Assembly: GCA_947652605.1 (NCBI GenBank)
Contig: OX393580.1
Coordinates: 16,698,159-16,762,158, forward strand
DNA from: Elmis aenea
Taxonomy: Eukaryota; Arthropoda; Insecta; Coleoptera; Elmidae
Direction of reading: 5' to 3'
DNA length: 64,000 bases
A program made the position numbers and the translations under genes. Under the pieces are notes generated by a model, which searched no databases, was not told the origin of the DNA, and saw only the letters and a list, made by a program, of their open reading frames with translations. Positions 59,401 through 64,000 of the stretch are shown in pieces (the first letter of the stretch is position 1; each line of letters starts with the position of its first letter).

Positions 59401-60883
59401 ACAACCTAATAAATCTAATGAAAAATGAGATTTTGTTTTAATCTTACAATAATATTAAGTCTTCTTTATGGGTAACGATTAAAATATGTTTCAGTTGCAG
59501 CTTCAGAATTATTATTACTTTGAATTAAACATTCTCACAAATCAAACTTTTCGGATTATCACCTATTACACAAGACCACTATTAGAAAACAATGAAATAT
59601 GAAAAATTACTTATTTCTTTTTAATAATGTAAGGAAAATAAATAAATCAACCCCAACGGGAAAAAAATCTTCTCATAATGCCCCAGCCACTATATGAGTC
59701 CTATATAAAAAAAAAATACAACTTTATGTCATAGGTAACTCGAGTTTCAAAATTATTTTTGACAAATTGTCTACACCACACACCCTTATCAAAAAAGTGC
59801 CATATCAAACGTTCCGTAAATTTCATAGGCGTTTCGTGTTTATAAGGTTAAATATTATTATAGTAACAATTAAATATTCCACAATTACAAGCCAATTGCT
59901 AGAAAACAATAAGATTACTTTGTAAATTGTAGATTTTTGCTATAATGTAAGGAAAATGAATAAATCGATCCCACATGATATATATTATTGGAATGAGGAA
60001 AAATACTCTTTCTTGTAATGCCACAGGCAACTATGGGTATCATTTAAAAAAAATACAACATTATGTCACAACTCGATCGATTTTATTTTGAAAAATTATT
60101 TACGCCACTGCTACTGCGAGATATAGTCATAAAACGAAAAGTCAAAAAATCGAGTTATGAAAACAAAAGACGATAATTAATTTTAATTTTCACCATTAAC
60201 TTTTTCTCGAAAAAAGAGATCGAGGAAGGGAGGTCCGTTTTTCCATAACTCTTATAGTTACCGAGATTCCCTATGAAAAATCGAAATTTGCCCACCCTGT
60301 ACTTTAGCGTAAACGATATATTCAATTTATTTACTATATGAAAGGGCATTGTAATTAAATCATGGTTATAAAAAATTAAAGGGGGGTGTAGTTTATAGAG
60401 ACCAGTTTTGGATTGATTTTGAAAGAGTATTTGGGGAAAAATTGATCAGTATTGATTTAAATTTATTGGCGAGTTAGTTGGAAGATTCTTTTTAGGCAAA
60501 AAATGCTCCTTTATATTTTAAAACAGCCTTTTACTTTTCAATTATGCCACTTCAATCAATTGATATTGCAACTATGTTCTCAAAGGTTTTAATTAAAGCT
60601 CTATAGGTGTATAATGTATGCAGGGCACGATCAGGTTAATTAAGACAAACATAATTTCAGTGAATTACCATTCAACGGCAACGAAATAATTTTTATGGCA
60701 TATTTTGGGCGAAATTAAATTTTTTTCTACTTGATTTTTAAAAAATCTGCTAGAAGTGCAACGAAAAAAATTGGCAAGCATGATTGTTCGTTGAATTGGA
60801 ATATTGCAAACGTTCTTACCTTCAAAATCAAATAATTCCGAAAAAAATCGACGTATAACGTCAATCACACATGCAAACACATC
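20294..60883 (-). CDS. by: Tensin (blistery), integrin-adhesion SH2/PTB adaptor
   Basis: Nine exons on the minus strand, in order of translation: 60883-60820 (tentative), 45902-45771, 42086-41282, 27007-26617, 26026-25694, 24486-24284, 22421-22108, 22056-21417 and 20450-20294. All join in phase into about 1,012 codons ending in TAG. The middle is Ser/Pro-rich and probably disordered. An SH2 domain (about residues 736-848) has the phosphotyrosine-binding Arg in FVVRDS, and a C-terminal PTB domain (about 870-1,010) ends FVNKVL. In Drosophila, tensin links integrin tails to signalling at adhesion sites and holds wing surfaces together. No phosphatase-like/C2 actin-binding region of vertebrate tensins is seen; either this is a short insect form or 5' exons lie outside. 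Introns are large and transposon-laden. The most 5' exon and the start codon are unresolved. Confidence 0.92.
20640..21395. repeat. Three tandem ~300 bp repeats in the last tensin intron
   Basis: Successive units share a TCTGAGAACCAA block (about 20896 and 21195), GATAGATAATTTAATTGTCTT-like blocks, AAGCTGCATAATGCAAAAAT (about 20830 and 21145), and an ATATCTCTGTAATT block (about 20773, 21098 and 21368). Units begin with CAGGATG/CAGGGTG, like the ends of the mariner-type elements. The array stops about 20 bp before the exon donor at 21416. Confidence 0.65.
21417..22056 (-). CDS. by: Tensin exon 8: most of SH2 and start of PTB
   Basis: The acceptor is TTTTTTGCAG before CTATAAGC; the donor is CCAA|GTAAGT. 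It contains [20 protein letters not shown] and [20 protein letters not shown], diagnostic of the tensin SH2 domain, then [20 protein letters not shown] opening the PTB domain. A stop codon inside the donor (AAG TAA) would end the protein if the intron were retained. Confidence 0.95.
22108..22421 (-). CDS. by: Tensin exon 7: linker and SH2 start
   Basis: The acceptor is TATATCAACAG; the donor is GAAGAAA|GTAAGTG. A Ser/Pro/His-rich linker ends with [11 protein letters not shown], the first strand and helix of the SH2 domain. The apparent ATG at 22435 lies in the intron and is not a start. Confidence 0.92.
22424..24283. other. Tensin intron with a foldback element
   Basis: Apart from the element at 22623-23328, the sequence is AT-rich with no supported gene. 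Two weakly similar stretches containing CACAAAATG...CATGCATTTTATT occur near 23500-23660 and 23700-23815. Confidence 0.45.
22623..23328. mobile_element. Mariner-type foldback MITE, 706 bp
   Basis: Ends CAGGGTGGCCTATTTTCGAT / ATCGAAAATAAACCACCCTG with TA at both sides. The arms (about 22623-22925 and 22980-23328) are mirror images around a centre of about 55 bp. There is no transposase. It also carries an internal CAGGGTATCTCGGTTATTAT block in each arm, shared in weaker form with other elements in the window. Confidence 0.85.
24284..24486 (-). CDS. by: Tensin exon 6: Ser/Pro/Thr-rich linker
   Basis: The acceptor is TTTTGTTTAG before TACCGTGAAG; the donor is CAGCG|GTGAGT. The correct frame reads [10 protein letters not shown], then [20 protein letters not shown], a proline-rich segment of the tensin linker. 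Two other frames are open across the exon but do not connect to the neighbours in phase. Confidence 0.85.
24490..25690. other. Tensin intron, no supported gene
   Basis: AT-rich intron. Short G-rich blocks (CAGGGGCATATCTTGGGGG near 24605 and CTGGGCCCCCTTT near 24810) hint at a decayed transposon, but no paired ends were found. The open frame at 25127-25408 on the minus strand looks like chance. Confidence 0.35.
25694..26026 (-). CDS. by: Tensin exon 5: Ser/Asn-rich linker
   Basis: The acceptor is CCCTTGCAG before AATTCG; the donor is TGGCAG|GTACTA. It encodes 111 residues with [20 protein letters not shown] and a Ser/Asn-rich end. Both ends are phase 0 and join the flanking exons. Confidence 0.85.
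26617..27007 (-). CDS. by: Tensin exon 4: basic helical segment and linker
   Basis: The acceptor is CTTTACAG; the donor is GCTCAG|GTAAGT. It encodes [20 protein letters not shown], a basic Gln/Arg/Lys-rich helix, then a Ser/Thr-rich segment with [10 protein letters not shown]. The upstream hydrophobic stretch in the same frame (27010-27063) is intron, not a signal peptide. Confidence 0.87.
27010..29641. other. Left part of the 14 kb tensin intron
   Basis: No supported gene. It contains the inverted repeat at 28054-28258 and otherwise AT-rich sequence. Confidence 0.4.
28054..28258. repeat. Small foldback MITE, ~200 bp
   Basis: AATTACTAACTTTATAATAT...AATAACATCTACATAATAAATAATGG is mirrored by a matching right arm ending ATATTATAAAGTTAGTAATT. 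The arms are about 70 bp with a few mismatches around a central TTTTTCAGTCAATG-containing loop. Target duplications were not resolved. Confidence 0.6.
29642..30792 (+). mobile_element. hAT element with truncated transposase, 1,151 bp
   Basis: The ends are TAGGGTTGCCAGAA / TTCTGGCAACCCTA with a perfect 8 bp target duplication AGTACATT (29634-29641 and 30793-30800). Subterminal regions on both sides are runs of TCTTTTTTTGT/TTCTCTTTTTT repeats, likely transposase-binding sites. Inside is the N-terminal third of a hAT transposase. Confidence 0.88.
30026..30616 (+). pseudogene. hAT transposase N-terminal fragment with BED zinc finger
   Basis: From ATG 30026 ([16 protein letters not shown]) 196 residues are open. 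A BED-type finger follows, with CSVC at about residues 31-34 and the His pair at about 50-56 (HIQSKKH). Further on, [20 protein letters not shown] contains the first catalytic Asp of the RNase-H fold. The frame stops shortly after, so roughly two thirds of a normal hAT transposase is missing. The remaining protein could bind DNA but not cut it. Confidence 0.78.
30815..31320. repeat. Solo left arm of a mariner-type foldback element
   Basis: It begins CAGGTGGACCAAATTCGAAT after TA and matches the arms of the element at 36064-37268, down to GATTTCGTAAACAAGTGATG near 31300. No mirrored arm follows, so this is a truncated copy. Confidence 0.65.
31543..32533 (+). mobile_element. Probable PIF/Harbinger derivative with MADF exon
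   Basis: Both flanks are TTA (31540-31542 and 32534-32536), the 3 bp target site of PIF/Harbinger. The ends share GCGCACATTGA in inverted orientation but diverge in the outermost bases. GC-rich terminal regions contrast with the AT-rich core. A MADF-like exon is retained. A block at about 32030-32290 resembles a diverged piece of the 14171-16453 palindrome arm, so the element has itself been invaded. Confidence 0.55.
31765..31863 (+). pseudogene. MADF-domain first exon remnant
   Basis: [20 protein letters not shown] and the following segment to TKFKQ match the start of MADF (Myb/SANT-like) domains. A donor, CAG|GTAATT, follows at 31864. In PIF/Harbinger elements such a protein partners the nuclease for DNA binding and nuclear import. 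No second exon was found inside the element. Confidence 0.55.
32540..34199. other. Tensin intron, no supported gene
   Basis: AT-rich sequence with a short palindrome, ATTTGTTTATCAG...GATAAACAAAT, at about 33638-33678. The open frame 33024-33230 has no recognisable features. Confidence 0.35.
34200..34893. repeat. Complex foldback repeat built around ACTGCCTAGGCAGT
   Basis: The palindrome ACTGCCTAGGCAGT occurs near 34266 and 34668, with half-copies near 34290-34325. A block, TCGTCACTAAACTAGCTCAATAAGTACC, at about 34213 is repeated directly at about 34614. The outer arms (about 34386-34600 and 34690-34893) mirror each other, both containing ACCAAGGCAGTAA / TTACTGCCTTGGT. It looks like a non-autonomous foldback element, but target duplications were not identified. 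Confidence 0.6.
34894..36063. other. Tensin intron, no supported gene
   Basis: AT-rich sequence. The open frame from 35807 runs through the end of the next transposon (to 36235) and has no family resemblance, so it is not called as a gene. Confidence 0.35.
36064..37268. mobile_element. Mariner-type foldback element with transposase N-terminus in spacer
   Basis: The right end is the canonical ATTGGTCCACCCTG followed by TA. The left end has drifted to CAGAGGGAACCAAATTC. Arms of about 490 bp (to about 36556 and from about 36785) mirror each other. The spacer of about 230 bp contains a transposase start on the plus strand. Confidence 0.8.
36655..36765 (+). pseudogene. Transposase N-terminal shard
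   Basis: It starts ATGGCTAAATTTCAACAA, then a stop and a frame shift. It then reads [20 protein letters not shown], which aligns with NDMLFCYYSCNRDVNAASEL at the N-terminus of the 4297-5352 transposase. It lies in the unduplicated centre of the foldback element. Confidence 0.55.
37272..39960. other. Tensin intron, mostly featureless
   Basis: AT-rich intron sequence with one unusual open frame at 37990-38292 (listed separately). I see no transposon ends or RNA genes in the remainder. Confidence 0.35.
37990..38292 (+). CDS. Hypothetical ORF with one hydrophobic segment
   Basis: An open frame of 100 codons with a less AT-biased composition than its surroundings. It contains a plausible transmembrane stretch, [20 protein letters not shown], around residues 46-65. 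No family is recognised and no promoter or splice signals are evident. It may be a remnant of a gene or of an element inserted into the tensin intron, or a chance frame. Confidence 0.2.
   Translation: MHYSLSAVIITFPHGGYCTTNHRRQLKFPYIAIEPDRYDATRILQLYVTLTFIVVIMASLLPVMITGNSQSYNRFLKLVNLRIILCTGNASAGSADMILI
39961..41186. mobile_element. Mariner-type foldback element, 1,226 bp
   Basis: The ends CAGGGTGATTGATTGGAACC / AATCAATCACCCTG are flanked by TA. The arms mirror each other to a centre near 40500-40580. Each arm contains a second, internal pair of ends, CAGGGCGTCCAAAATTTAAT (about 40272) and its mirror CACCCTG (to about 40764), also next to TA. The right arm has an extra block at about 40795-40900. 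It ends about 95 bp from the donor of tensin exon 3. Confidence 0.85.
41282..42086 (-). CDS. by: Tensin exon 3: long disordered linker
   Basis: The acceptor is TGAGGGCAG; the donor is GAAAC|GTAAGT. It encodes about 268 residues. The segment [20 protein letters not shown] is a conserved helix of tensins. The remainder is Ser/Tyr/Asn-rich (for example [14 protein letters not shown], a short internal repeat). The upstream in-frame ATG at 42117 lies in the intron. Confidence 0.9.
42090..43075. other. Tensin intron, no supported gene
   Basis: AT-rich intron. No paired repeats or coding signals were seen. Confidence 0.35.
43601..43638. repeat. 15 bp-arm hairpin inside the pogo element
   Basis: CACCATAACAACGCG and its exact reverse complement, CGCGTTGTTATGGTG, flank an 8-base loop, ACCGCGAT. 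It is strikingly GC-rich for this region. Confidence 0.8.
43752..43949 (+). pseudogene. Pogo/Tigger (CENP-B-like) transposase DDE fragment
   Basis: [20 protein letters not shown] followed by [19 protein letters not shown] matches the first part of the DDE_1 domain of pogo/jerky/CENP-B proteins, including the first catalytic Asp in ADET. The frame ends about 40 bp before the nested MITE, and no second half is found on the far side. It is a truncated relic. Confidence 0.8.
43989..44883. mobile_element. CAGCGTC-end MITE (copy 2, innermost shell), 895 bp
   Basis: It has the same ends as the element at 9220-10647 (CAGCGTCATTCAAAAAGTCT and the mirrored AATGACGCTG), with TA at 43987-43988 and 44884-44885. 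Inside are the same alternating GCAACAAATGG / CATTTGTTGCAG blocks. There is no coding sequence. Confidence 0.85.
45305..45406. repeat. Subterminal GTTGCTTATA array of the pogo element
   Basis: GTTGCTTATATCG or GTTGCTTATAACG occurs five times in about 100 bp before the right end. Related copies lie just inside the left end (about 43465-43530). Likely transposase-binding sites. Confidence 0.7.
45771..45902 (-). CDS. by: Tensin exon 2
   Basis: The acceptor is TTTTTGTTGCAG; the donor is TCAGCAG|GTAAAC. It reads [20 protein letters not shown], which contains the conserved tensin YGPLDGSLYATI-like motif. It begins two bases into a codon (phase 1), which fits the donor of the exon at 60820. Confidence 0.87.
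45906..48313. other. Tensin intron: LINE relic and spacer
   Basis: Apart from the LINE relic at 46380-46870, I see no supported gene. Open frames at 47476-47685 and 47949-48167 on the minus strand have no recognisable features. Confidence 0.35.
46380..46870 (+). pseudogene. Non-LTR retrotransposon 3'-end relic
   Basis: Frame-shifted pieces read [20 protein letters not shown], then WM, a stop and SVTEDPEQL. This matches the C-terminal segment of LINE reverse transcriptases (the consensus is like GKRKRGRPRKRWxDxVxEDL). Several stops and shifts make it clearly dead. Ends and target duplications were not resolved. Confidence 0.6.
48597..49395 (+). mobile_element. Truncated Penelope-like retroelement, 799 bp
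   Basis: It is flanked by a perfect 13 bp duplication AGGTCATCCGCTT (48584-48596 and 49396-49408). The uninterrupted family copy at 61977-62762 has this sequence once, so it is the empty site. The insert encodes the end of a reverse transcriptase and a GIY-YIG endonuclease. Its first 29 bp (48597-48625) are the exact reverse complement of 49332-49360 in its 3' region, an inverted terminal structure. Confidence 0.85.
48600..49247 (+). pseudogene. Penelope RT tail and GIY-YIG endonuclease, frameshifted
   Basis: The first frame (to the TGA at 48868-48870) reads [20 protein letters not shown] near its end, the connector between RT and endonuclease in Penelope-like elements. The second frame continues at once with [20 protein letters not shown], the GIY-YIG nuclease core with its CxC pair. 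It then reads RLKEHEG and [11 protein letters not shown], carrying the conserved Arg, Glu and His, to a stop at 49247. One frameshift near 48867 separates the two halves. In Penelope elements the nuclease nicks the target so the RT can prime there. The 5' portion of the RT is absent. Confidence 0.85.
49925..54768. other. Tensin first intron, no clear gene
   Basis: Nearly 5 kb of AT-rich sequence without transposon ends. Weak signals are an acceptor-preceded open stretch at 50288-50406 (+), discussed in the findings, and a short ORF at 51892-52074 (-). Enhancers for tensin could lie here, but nothing in the sequence identifies them. Confidence 0.35.
51892..52074 (-). CDS. Hypothetical 60-residue ORF
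   Basis: A minus-strand frame from ATG 52074 encodes a basic peptide, [14 protein letters not shown] through RIKRFWLLL to a stop. A TATAAATA-like box lies at 52108-52101, only about 27 bp before the ATG, which would leave no leader. It could be an alternative first exon of tensin or a chance frame. No homology is recognised. Confidence 0.15.
   Translation of the reverse strand: MQLVSNKNKFFLVVQHTSKPQMVFELPRIKRFWLLLTKIMPEVKRELRQKLSWEKTFAKN
55701..56473 (+). pseudogene. LINE reverse transcriptase, C-terminal part
   Basis: The open frame begins at the catalytic motif, [14 protein letters not shown], with the RT Asp pair. It continues through [15 protein letters not shown] and [12 protein letters not shown], to the thumb and connector region [15 protein letters not shown] and the basic tail [14 protein letters not shown]. 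About 255 codons are uninterrupted, so the insertion is young. Upstream RT motifs and the endonuclease are missing, so it cannot move by itself. The tail resembles RTE/CR1-like LINEs; the clade is not settled. Confidence 0.88.
55701..56494 (+). mobile_element. 5'-truncated non-LTR retrotransposon (LINE), 794 bp
   Basis: It is bounded by a 14 bp target duplication ATTTCTTTTAATGT (55687-55700 and 56495-56508). The 3' end is a TA microsatellite (TTATATATATAT) rather than poly(A). The 5' end starts inside the reverse transcriptase gene, the usual result of incomplete reverse transcription. Confidence 0.9.
57057..58695. other. Tensin first intron, no supported gene
   Basis: AT-rich sequence. A scrap, CAGTGTGTTTAAAAATAGTGG, near 58217 after TATA resembles a single mariner end. 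Confidence 0.35.
58697..60299. mobile_element. Mariner-type foldback element with mirrored transposase N-terminus
   Basis: The ends CAGGGTGGGCAAATTTCGAT / ATCGAAATTTGCCCACCCTG are perfect mirrors flanked by TA. The mirror symmetry reaches almost to the centre (about 59430/59460). The CCAATAATATATATCATGTG block (about 59070) and its mirror (about 59970) are one example. A partial third copy of the arm sequence lies around 59580-59850. The inner arms carry a transposase start, once in each orientation. Confidence 0.87.
59287..59430 (+). pseudogene. Transposase N-terminal shard (mirrored copy at ~59460-59545)
   Basis: It reads [19 protein letters not shown], then after a stop [20 protein letters not shown]. 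This aligns with the N-terminus of the 4297-5352 transposase (MAYSREEKNDML ... YMERRQPDKRL). The same DNA recurs in reverse just downstream. Confidence 0.7.
60820..60883 (-). CDS. by: Tentative upstream tensin exon (64 bp)
   Basis: A good acceptor, ACCGATTTTTCAG, and donor, TTTGAAG|GTAAGA, bracket an open stretch reading [20 protein letters not shown] plus E. It begins in phase 0 and ends with one base over, exactly what exon 2 at 45902 needs. It is on the tensin strand with no other gene in between. No Met is in frame, so another exon must precede it. Without transcript data it could still be an exon of another gene or a chance match. Confidence 0.5.
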
Positions 60884-60889
60884 CTGAAA

Positions 60890-61974
60890 AATCGGTTAAA
60901 AGAACACACCGGCAGGCGTTTGTGTTGAACGGACTTCTGACTTTATTTTCAAGACTGAAATAGGTGCGCCTGCTGGACAGAAATAACGCGAGGCCGGTGC
61001 AGGTTACCATCGGAACTAAAGTGAAATTATATTTAGTTGTTTACAAAGTCGTTCACAAAGCACCAACTTATAGTCTTAACAGTCCAATGCACGAGTTTTA
61101 TTTTTTAAACGATGTCACATAAGTTACACCTTAGAATGCTGAAGATTTTTTTAATCGTGCAGTTCAACTTAAAGACGACGCTAGGCGTCGTGTAGCAACA
61201 CTTAATGGCCGTCTCGATTCTTAAATTCCGGCACTAATTGGATTGTGAAATGGTATTCAATTTTAGAGCTAATAAACTGGATTTGTGAGATTTTGAACAT
61301 CTAAACAACACTTTATGAGAAAAACTACTAGAAGATTCAGGGAAATAATAGTTTTGAACGACTTTGCATTATTAAACAACAGCATACAGAAAGAGAATAA
61401 CTTATTATCAACGATTCATCGACATTTTGTCCTAACGCGATGAACATTCTATAAAAGTTGTAAAATTTATCTTTTTAATTTTAAAACAAAGCAAAAAATT
61501 TAAAAACAACAAAATTAATTTTGAAAGATAACCAAAACTACGGAAAAACTTTTGTTCCAAACTAGACTTACCTAGCATAAAAAATTCACGAGATACGCGT
61601 ACTGAAAATTCCTAAAAAACATTTACTTTTTTTCAGGATTTTTGAACAGCGATATCTTTGGAATTATTAAAGCTAGTGCGTTGAAATTTTCAGGGATTCT
61701 AGTTCATAGTATGAGATATCACCTTCTAATATTTTAATAATCAGCAAAAGTTGCATAGGTACGCAAAAAAAACAAAAGAAACGCAATGCGTTGTTTTCGC
61801 GCTATGCGATCAAGGTTTGAATTATTTATTCGATTAAGTGGTACGCAATGATAACTTAAACATATTTTTAAAAAAATTAAACATTTAATAGCACTATTTC
61901 TTGCTTATATTGAACGTTTTGCAGTGGATTTTCTCCAATTTGAGTTACATTGAAATTATCGCGTTCATGTTTTA
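60890..61974. other. Region upstream of the tentative tensin exon
   Basis: It holds a GC-richer patch at about 60905-61015 and a 7 bp palindrome, ACGACGCTAGGCGTCGT, at about 61175-61191. I find no supported coding sequence. Confidence 0.35.
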
Positions 61975-61976
61975 TA

Positions 61977-62762
61977 CAGGGTGTCCCAATTATACACCGC
62001 CAAAAAGTAGGTGCATAGTCCTGAGTGAAAATGATGACCATTTGTCAAATATTTTGTTATCCGAAAATGCTTCCTTTCAAAGTTAGAGACCTCAAAAGTT
62101 GCAAGAAAAAAAATCAATTACGTCCTAGCCGTTTAAGCTATAGCTATCAAACTTGGCCGAAATGTGTAGGTGTTTCCCATTGACTTTGTCCGATAATTAG
62201 AAAAAAAAAACGTAATTGGAAGAATGATTTATTGTCAGGTCATCCGCTTACCATCTTCAGAATTTTTTTCTCTGGAATAAAATTGAAAATGTCATTCGTC
62301 CATAATAAAGAACGACTTAAGTGGAAAAAATTCGTCCCTCTTTGTTTTTTGCTGTAAACGTAGCCGTTTTCAAGAAAATTAGAGCTAAAGATGCATCGAC
62401 AAACTCTGTTTATACACTTCAAATATTTTTTTTACTAAACTTAGTTGGCTGTCATGCTTAAAAAAAATTCTGAAGATGTTAAGCGGATGACCTGACTATA
62501 AATCATACTTCCAATTACGTGTTTTCTTTCTAATTATCCCACAAAGTCAATGGAAAACACCTAAACATTTCGGCCAAGTTTGAAAGCTCTAGTTTTAACG
62601 GCTAGAACGTAATCGATTTTTTGATTTTTTTTTCTTGCATATTTGGAGGTCTCTAACTTTGAAAGGAAGCATTTTCGGATAACAAAATATTTGACAAATG
62701 GTCATCATTTTCACTCAGGAATATGCACCTACTTTTTGGCGGTGTATAAATGGGACACCCTG
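61977..62762. mobile_element. CAGGGTGTCCCAATT-family MITE, uninterrupted copy
   Basis: Same ends and arms as 48314-49921, with TA at 61975-61976 and AA on the right, so one base of the duplication has mutated. It contains the site TCAGGTCATCCGCTTACCAT once, showing the state before the Penelope insertion in the other copy. Confidence 0.87.
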
Positions 62763-62764
62763 AA

Positions 62765-63636
62765 TACATTCGGATTTATTGTTGAGTTAAGTACAAAACT
62801 TATCATTTACAATACAAATATCATCGTTGTATTTTAATTTTTAAAGACTTAAGTATTGATTATCTTTTTTATGTAAAAAATATAGCTACAGTGTGGCCTA
62901 GATAGACTATTTTTAAATTTTAATTATGTGTTTGACTAAATCTACAACATGTGCTATTTATTAAGAATTAATAATGTGCAAAGTGAATATAAAAATGTTA
63001 ATTTCTATAGATTTTGTGTTTAATTATTTAAAAAAATCTTATTTTTATAAAATTCTACTGTAGTTTTCTTCAATAAAAGTGACTTAAAAATAATGGCTTA
63101 TCAAGTGACTTTTATGTCATTGATGATAATATAATAAACTCAATAATGGAACTAGTCACACCTAATCAAACTATTTCAAACAAGGCTAGAAAATTTAATG
63201 GCGCAAAATCTTTAGAGCTGTAACTTAAAACGTTCGTAGCCCCCTCGCAACAACTAACACTAATACGATCTAACAATAAAACGCGAACCTTGAAAAATAA
63301 AACTTGGCAGACTCGCTCCAGGTGTTAAAATATAAATAGACTTTTGTATAATTTCTAACGTACAATTTCTGATGTACGCAGGACGCCTTGCCAACATTCG
63401 TCAAAGATAAGGCAGATTTACTTTTATTGACTAGATGTCATAAACAACAAGCATAAAATGTAAACACCGCAGAAATAGAGAAAATGAATAATTTTAGACA
63501 AATTGGAGTTTTTATATAACATCCAGAATTTATAGCTCGCGTTAGTTTACGTAAAAGTCAATGAAATTTACAGCTGCAGGCTTTAATGAGATTTTAAATT
63601 GCTAAACATATTTTCACTAATGATATAAGGACGATA
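62765..63636. other. AT-rich spacer
   Basis: No supported gene or repeat. Confidence 0.35.
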
Positions 63637-64000
63637 CAGGGTGTTTCGTTTATTCGTATCCCCTTAAAACCTCCGATAATAATTATAATTAATACGAAAA
63701 TATCGAAGGGGTACAAAAACAATAATACTTTTATTTCATTTAAACGCAATTTGAGTTTTAGTGTTACAGAAAAAATCGAAAAGGCATTAAAGATTGCACT
63801 TTCTTCGCATGGTAATAAATCAAAAAGTTTCTAGTTTTTAAACTTGCCACAAAAAAAAGCATAACTCTGCAGTTTTTATTCGAAAACCAAAGCAAAAATT
63901 GTGTCTTACCCATGAGCAACTTATATTATCTAAATGCTTTTATTTCAATTATTACTGCAGCGATAAACCGCCAAAAAAAAAACAATCAAAATCAGAAACT
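63637..64000. mobile_element. Left end of another mariner-type element, cut by the window
   Basis: It begins CAGGGTGTTTCGTTTATTCG after TA. The remainder has the same AT-rich arm character as other members. The mirror end must lie beyond 64000. Confidence 0.6.

Overview
This is a 64 kb piece of an AT-rich insect genome, most likely a beetle. Two host genes are recognisable: a sulfakinin neuropeptide precursor (+, 17384-17788), whose two peptides end in DYGHLRFG and DYGHMRFG, and the SH2/PTB adaptor tensin (Drosophila blistery) on the minus strand. Genes are split by introns with normal splice signals, and the rest of the window is dense with DNA transposons.

Layout. 1-431 holds a zinc-finger fragment joined to a broken retrocopy of the eIF3h C-terminus. 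481-8163 is transposon territory: two hAT MITEs, an intact PIF/Harbinger transposase, an apparently complete mariner-type element (3658-5947) and two decayed relatives. 8491-11656 (-) is a six-exon coiled-coil gene of unknown function; one of its introns holds a MITE with a hAT MITE nested inside. 13060-13479 (-) may be a small gene or an upstream exon. 14171-16453 is a 2.3 kb near-perfect palindrome. 16997-17879 is the sulfakinin gene, from TATA box to poly(A) signal. From 20294 to at least 45902, and probably to 60883, runs tensin (-): nine exons that join in phase into about 1,012 codons. Its introns are loaded with elements, including a three-level nest at 43076-45675, a Penelope-like fragment inside a MITE (48597-49395) and a 5'-truncated LINE inside another (55701-56494).

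The most striking theme is one transposon group with ends CAGGGTG and TA target duplications. About a dozen members are present. One (3658-5947) has an intact 351-codon DDxD transposase and roughly 480 bp inverted repeats. Most others are long foldback elements whose central spacer keeps a shard of the transposase start or end. They look like hairpins made by inverted duplication of one terminus of a parent element.

Exon boundaries were inferred by eye from splice signals, reading phase and family similarity. Coordinates of relics and repeat arms are approximate.
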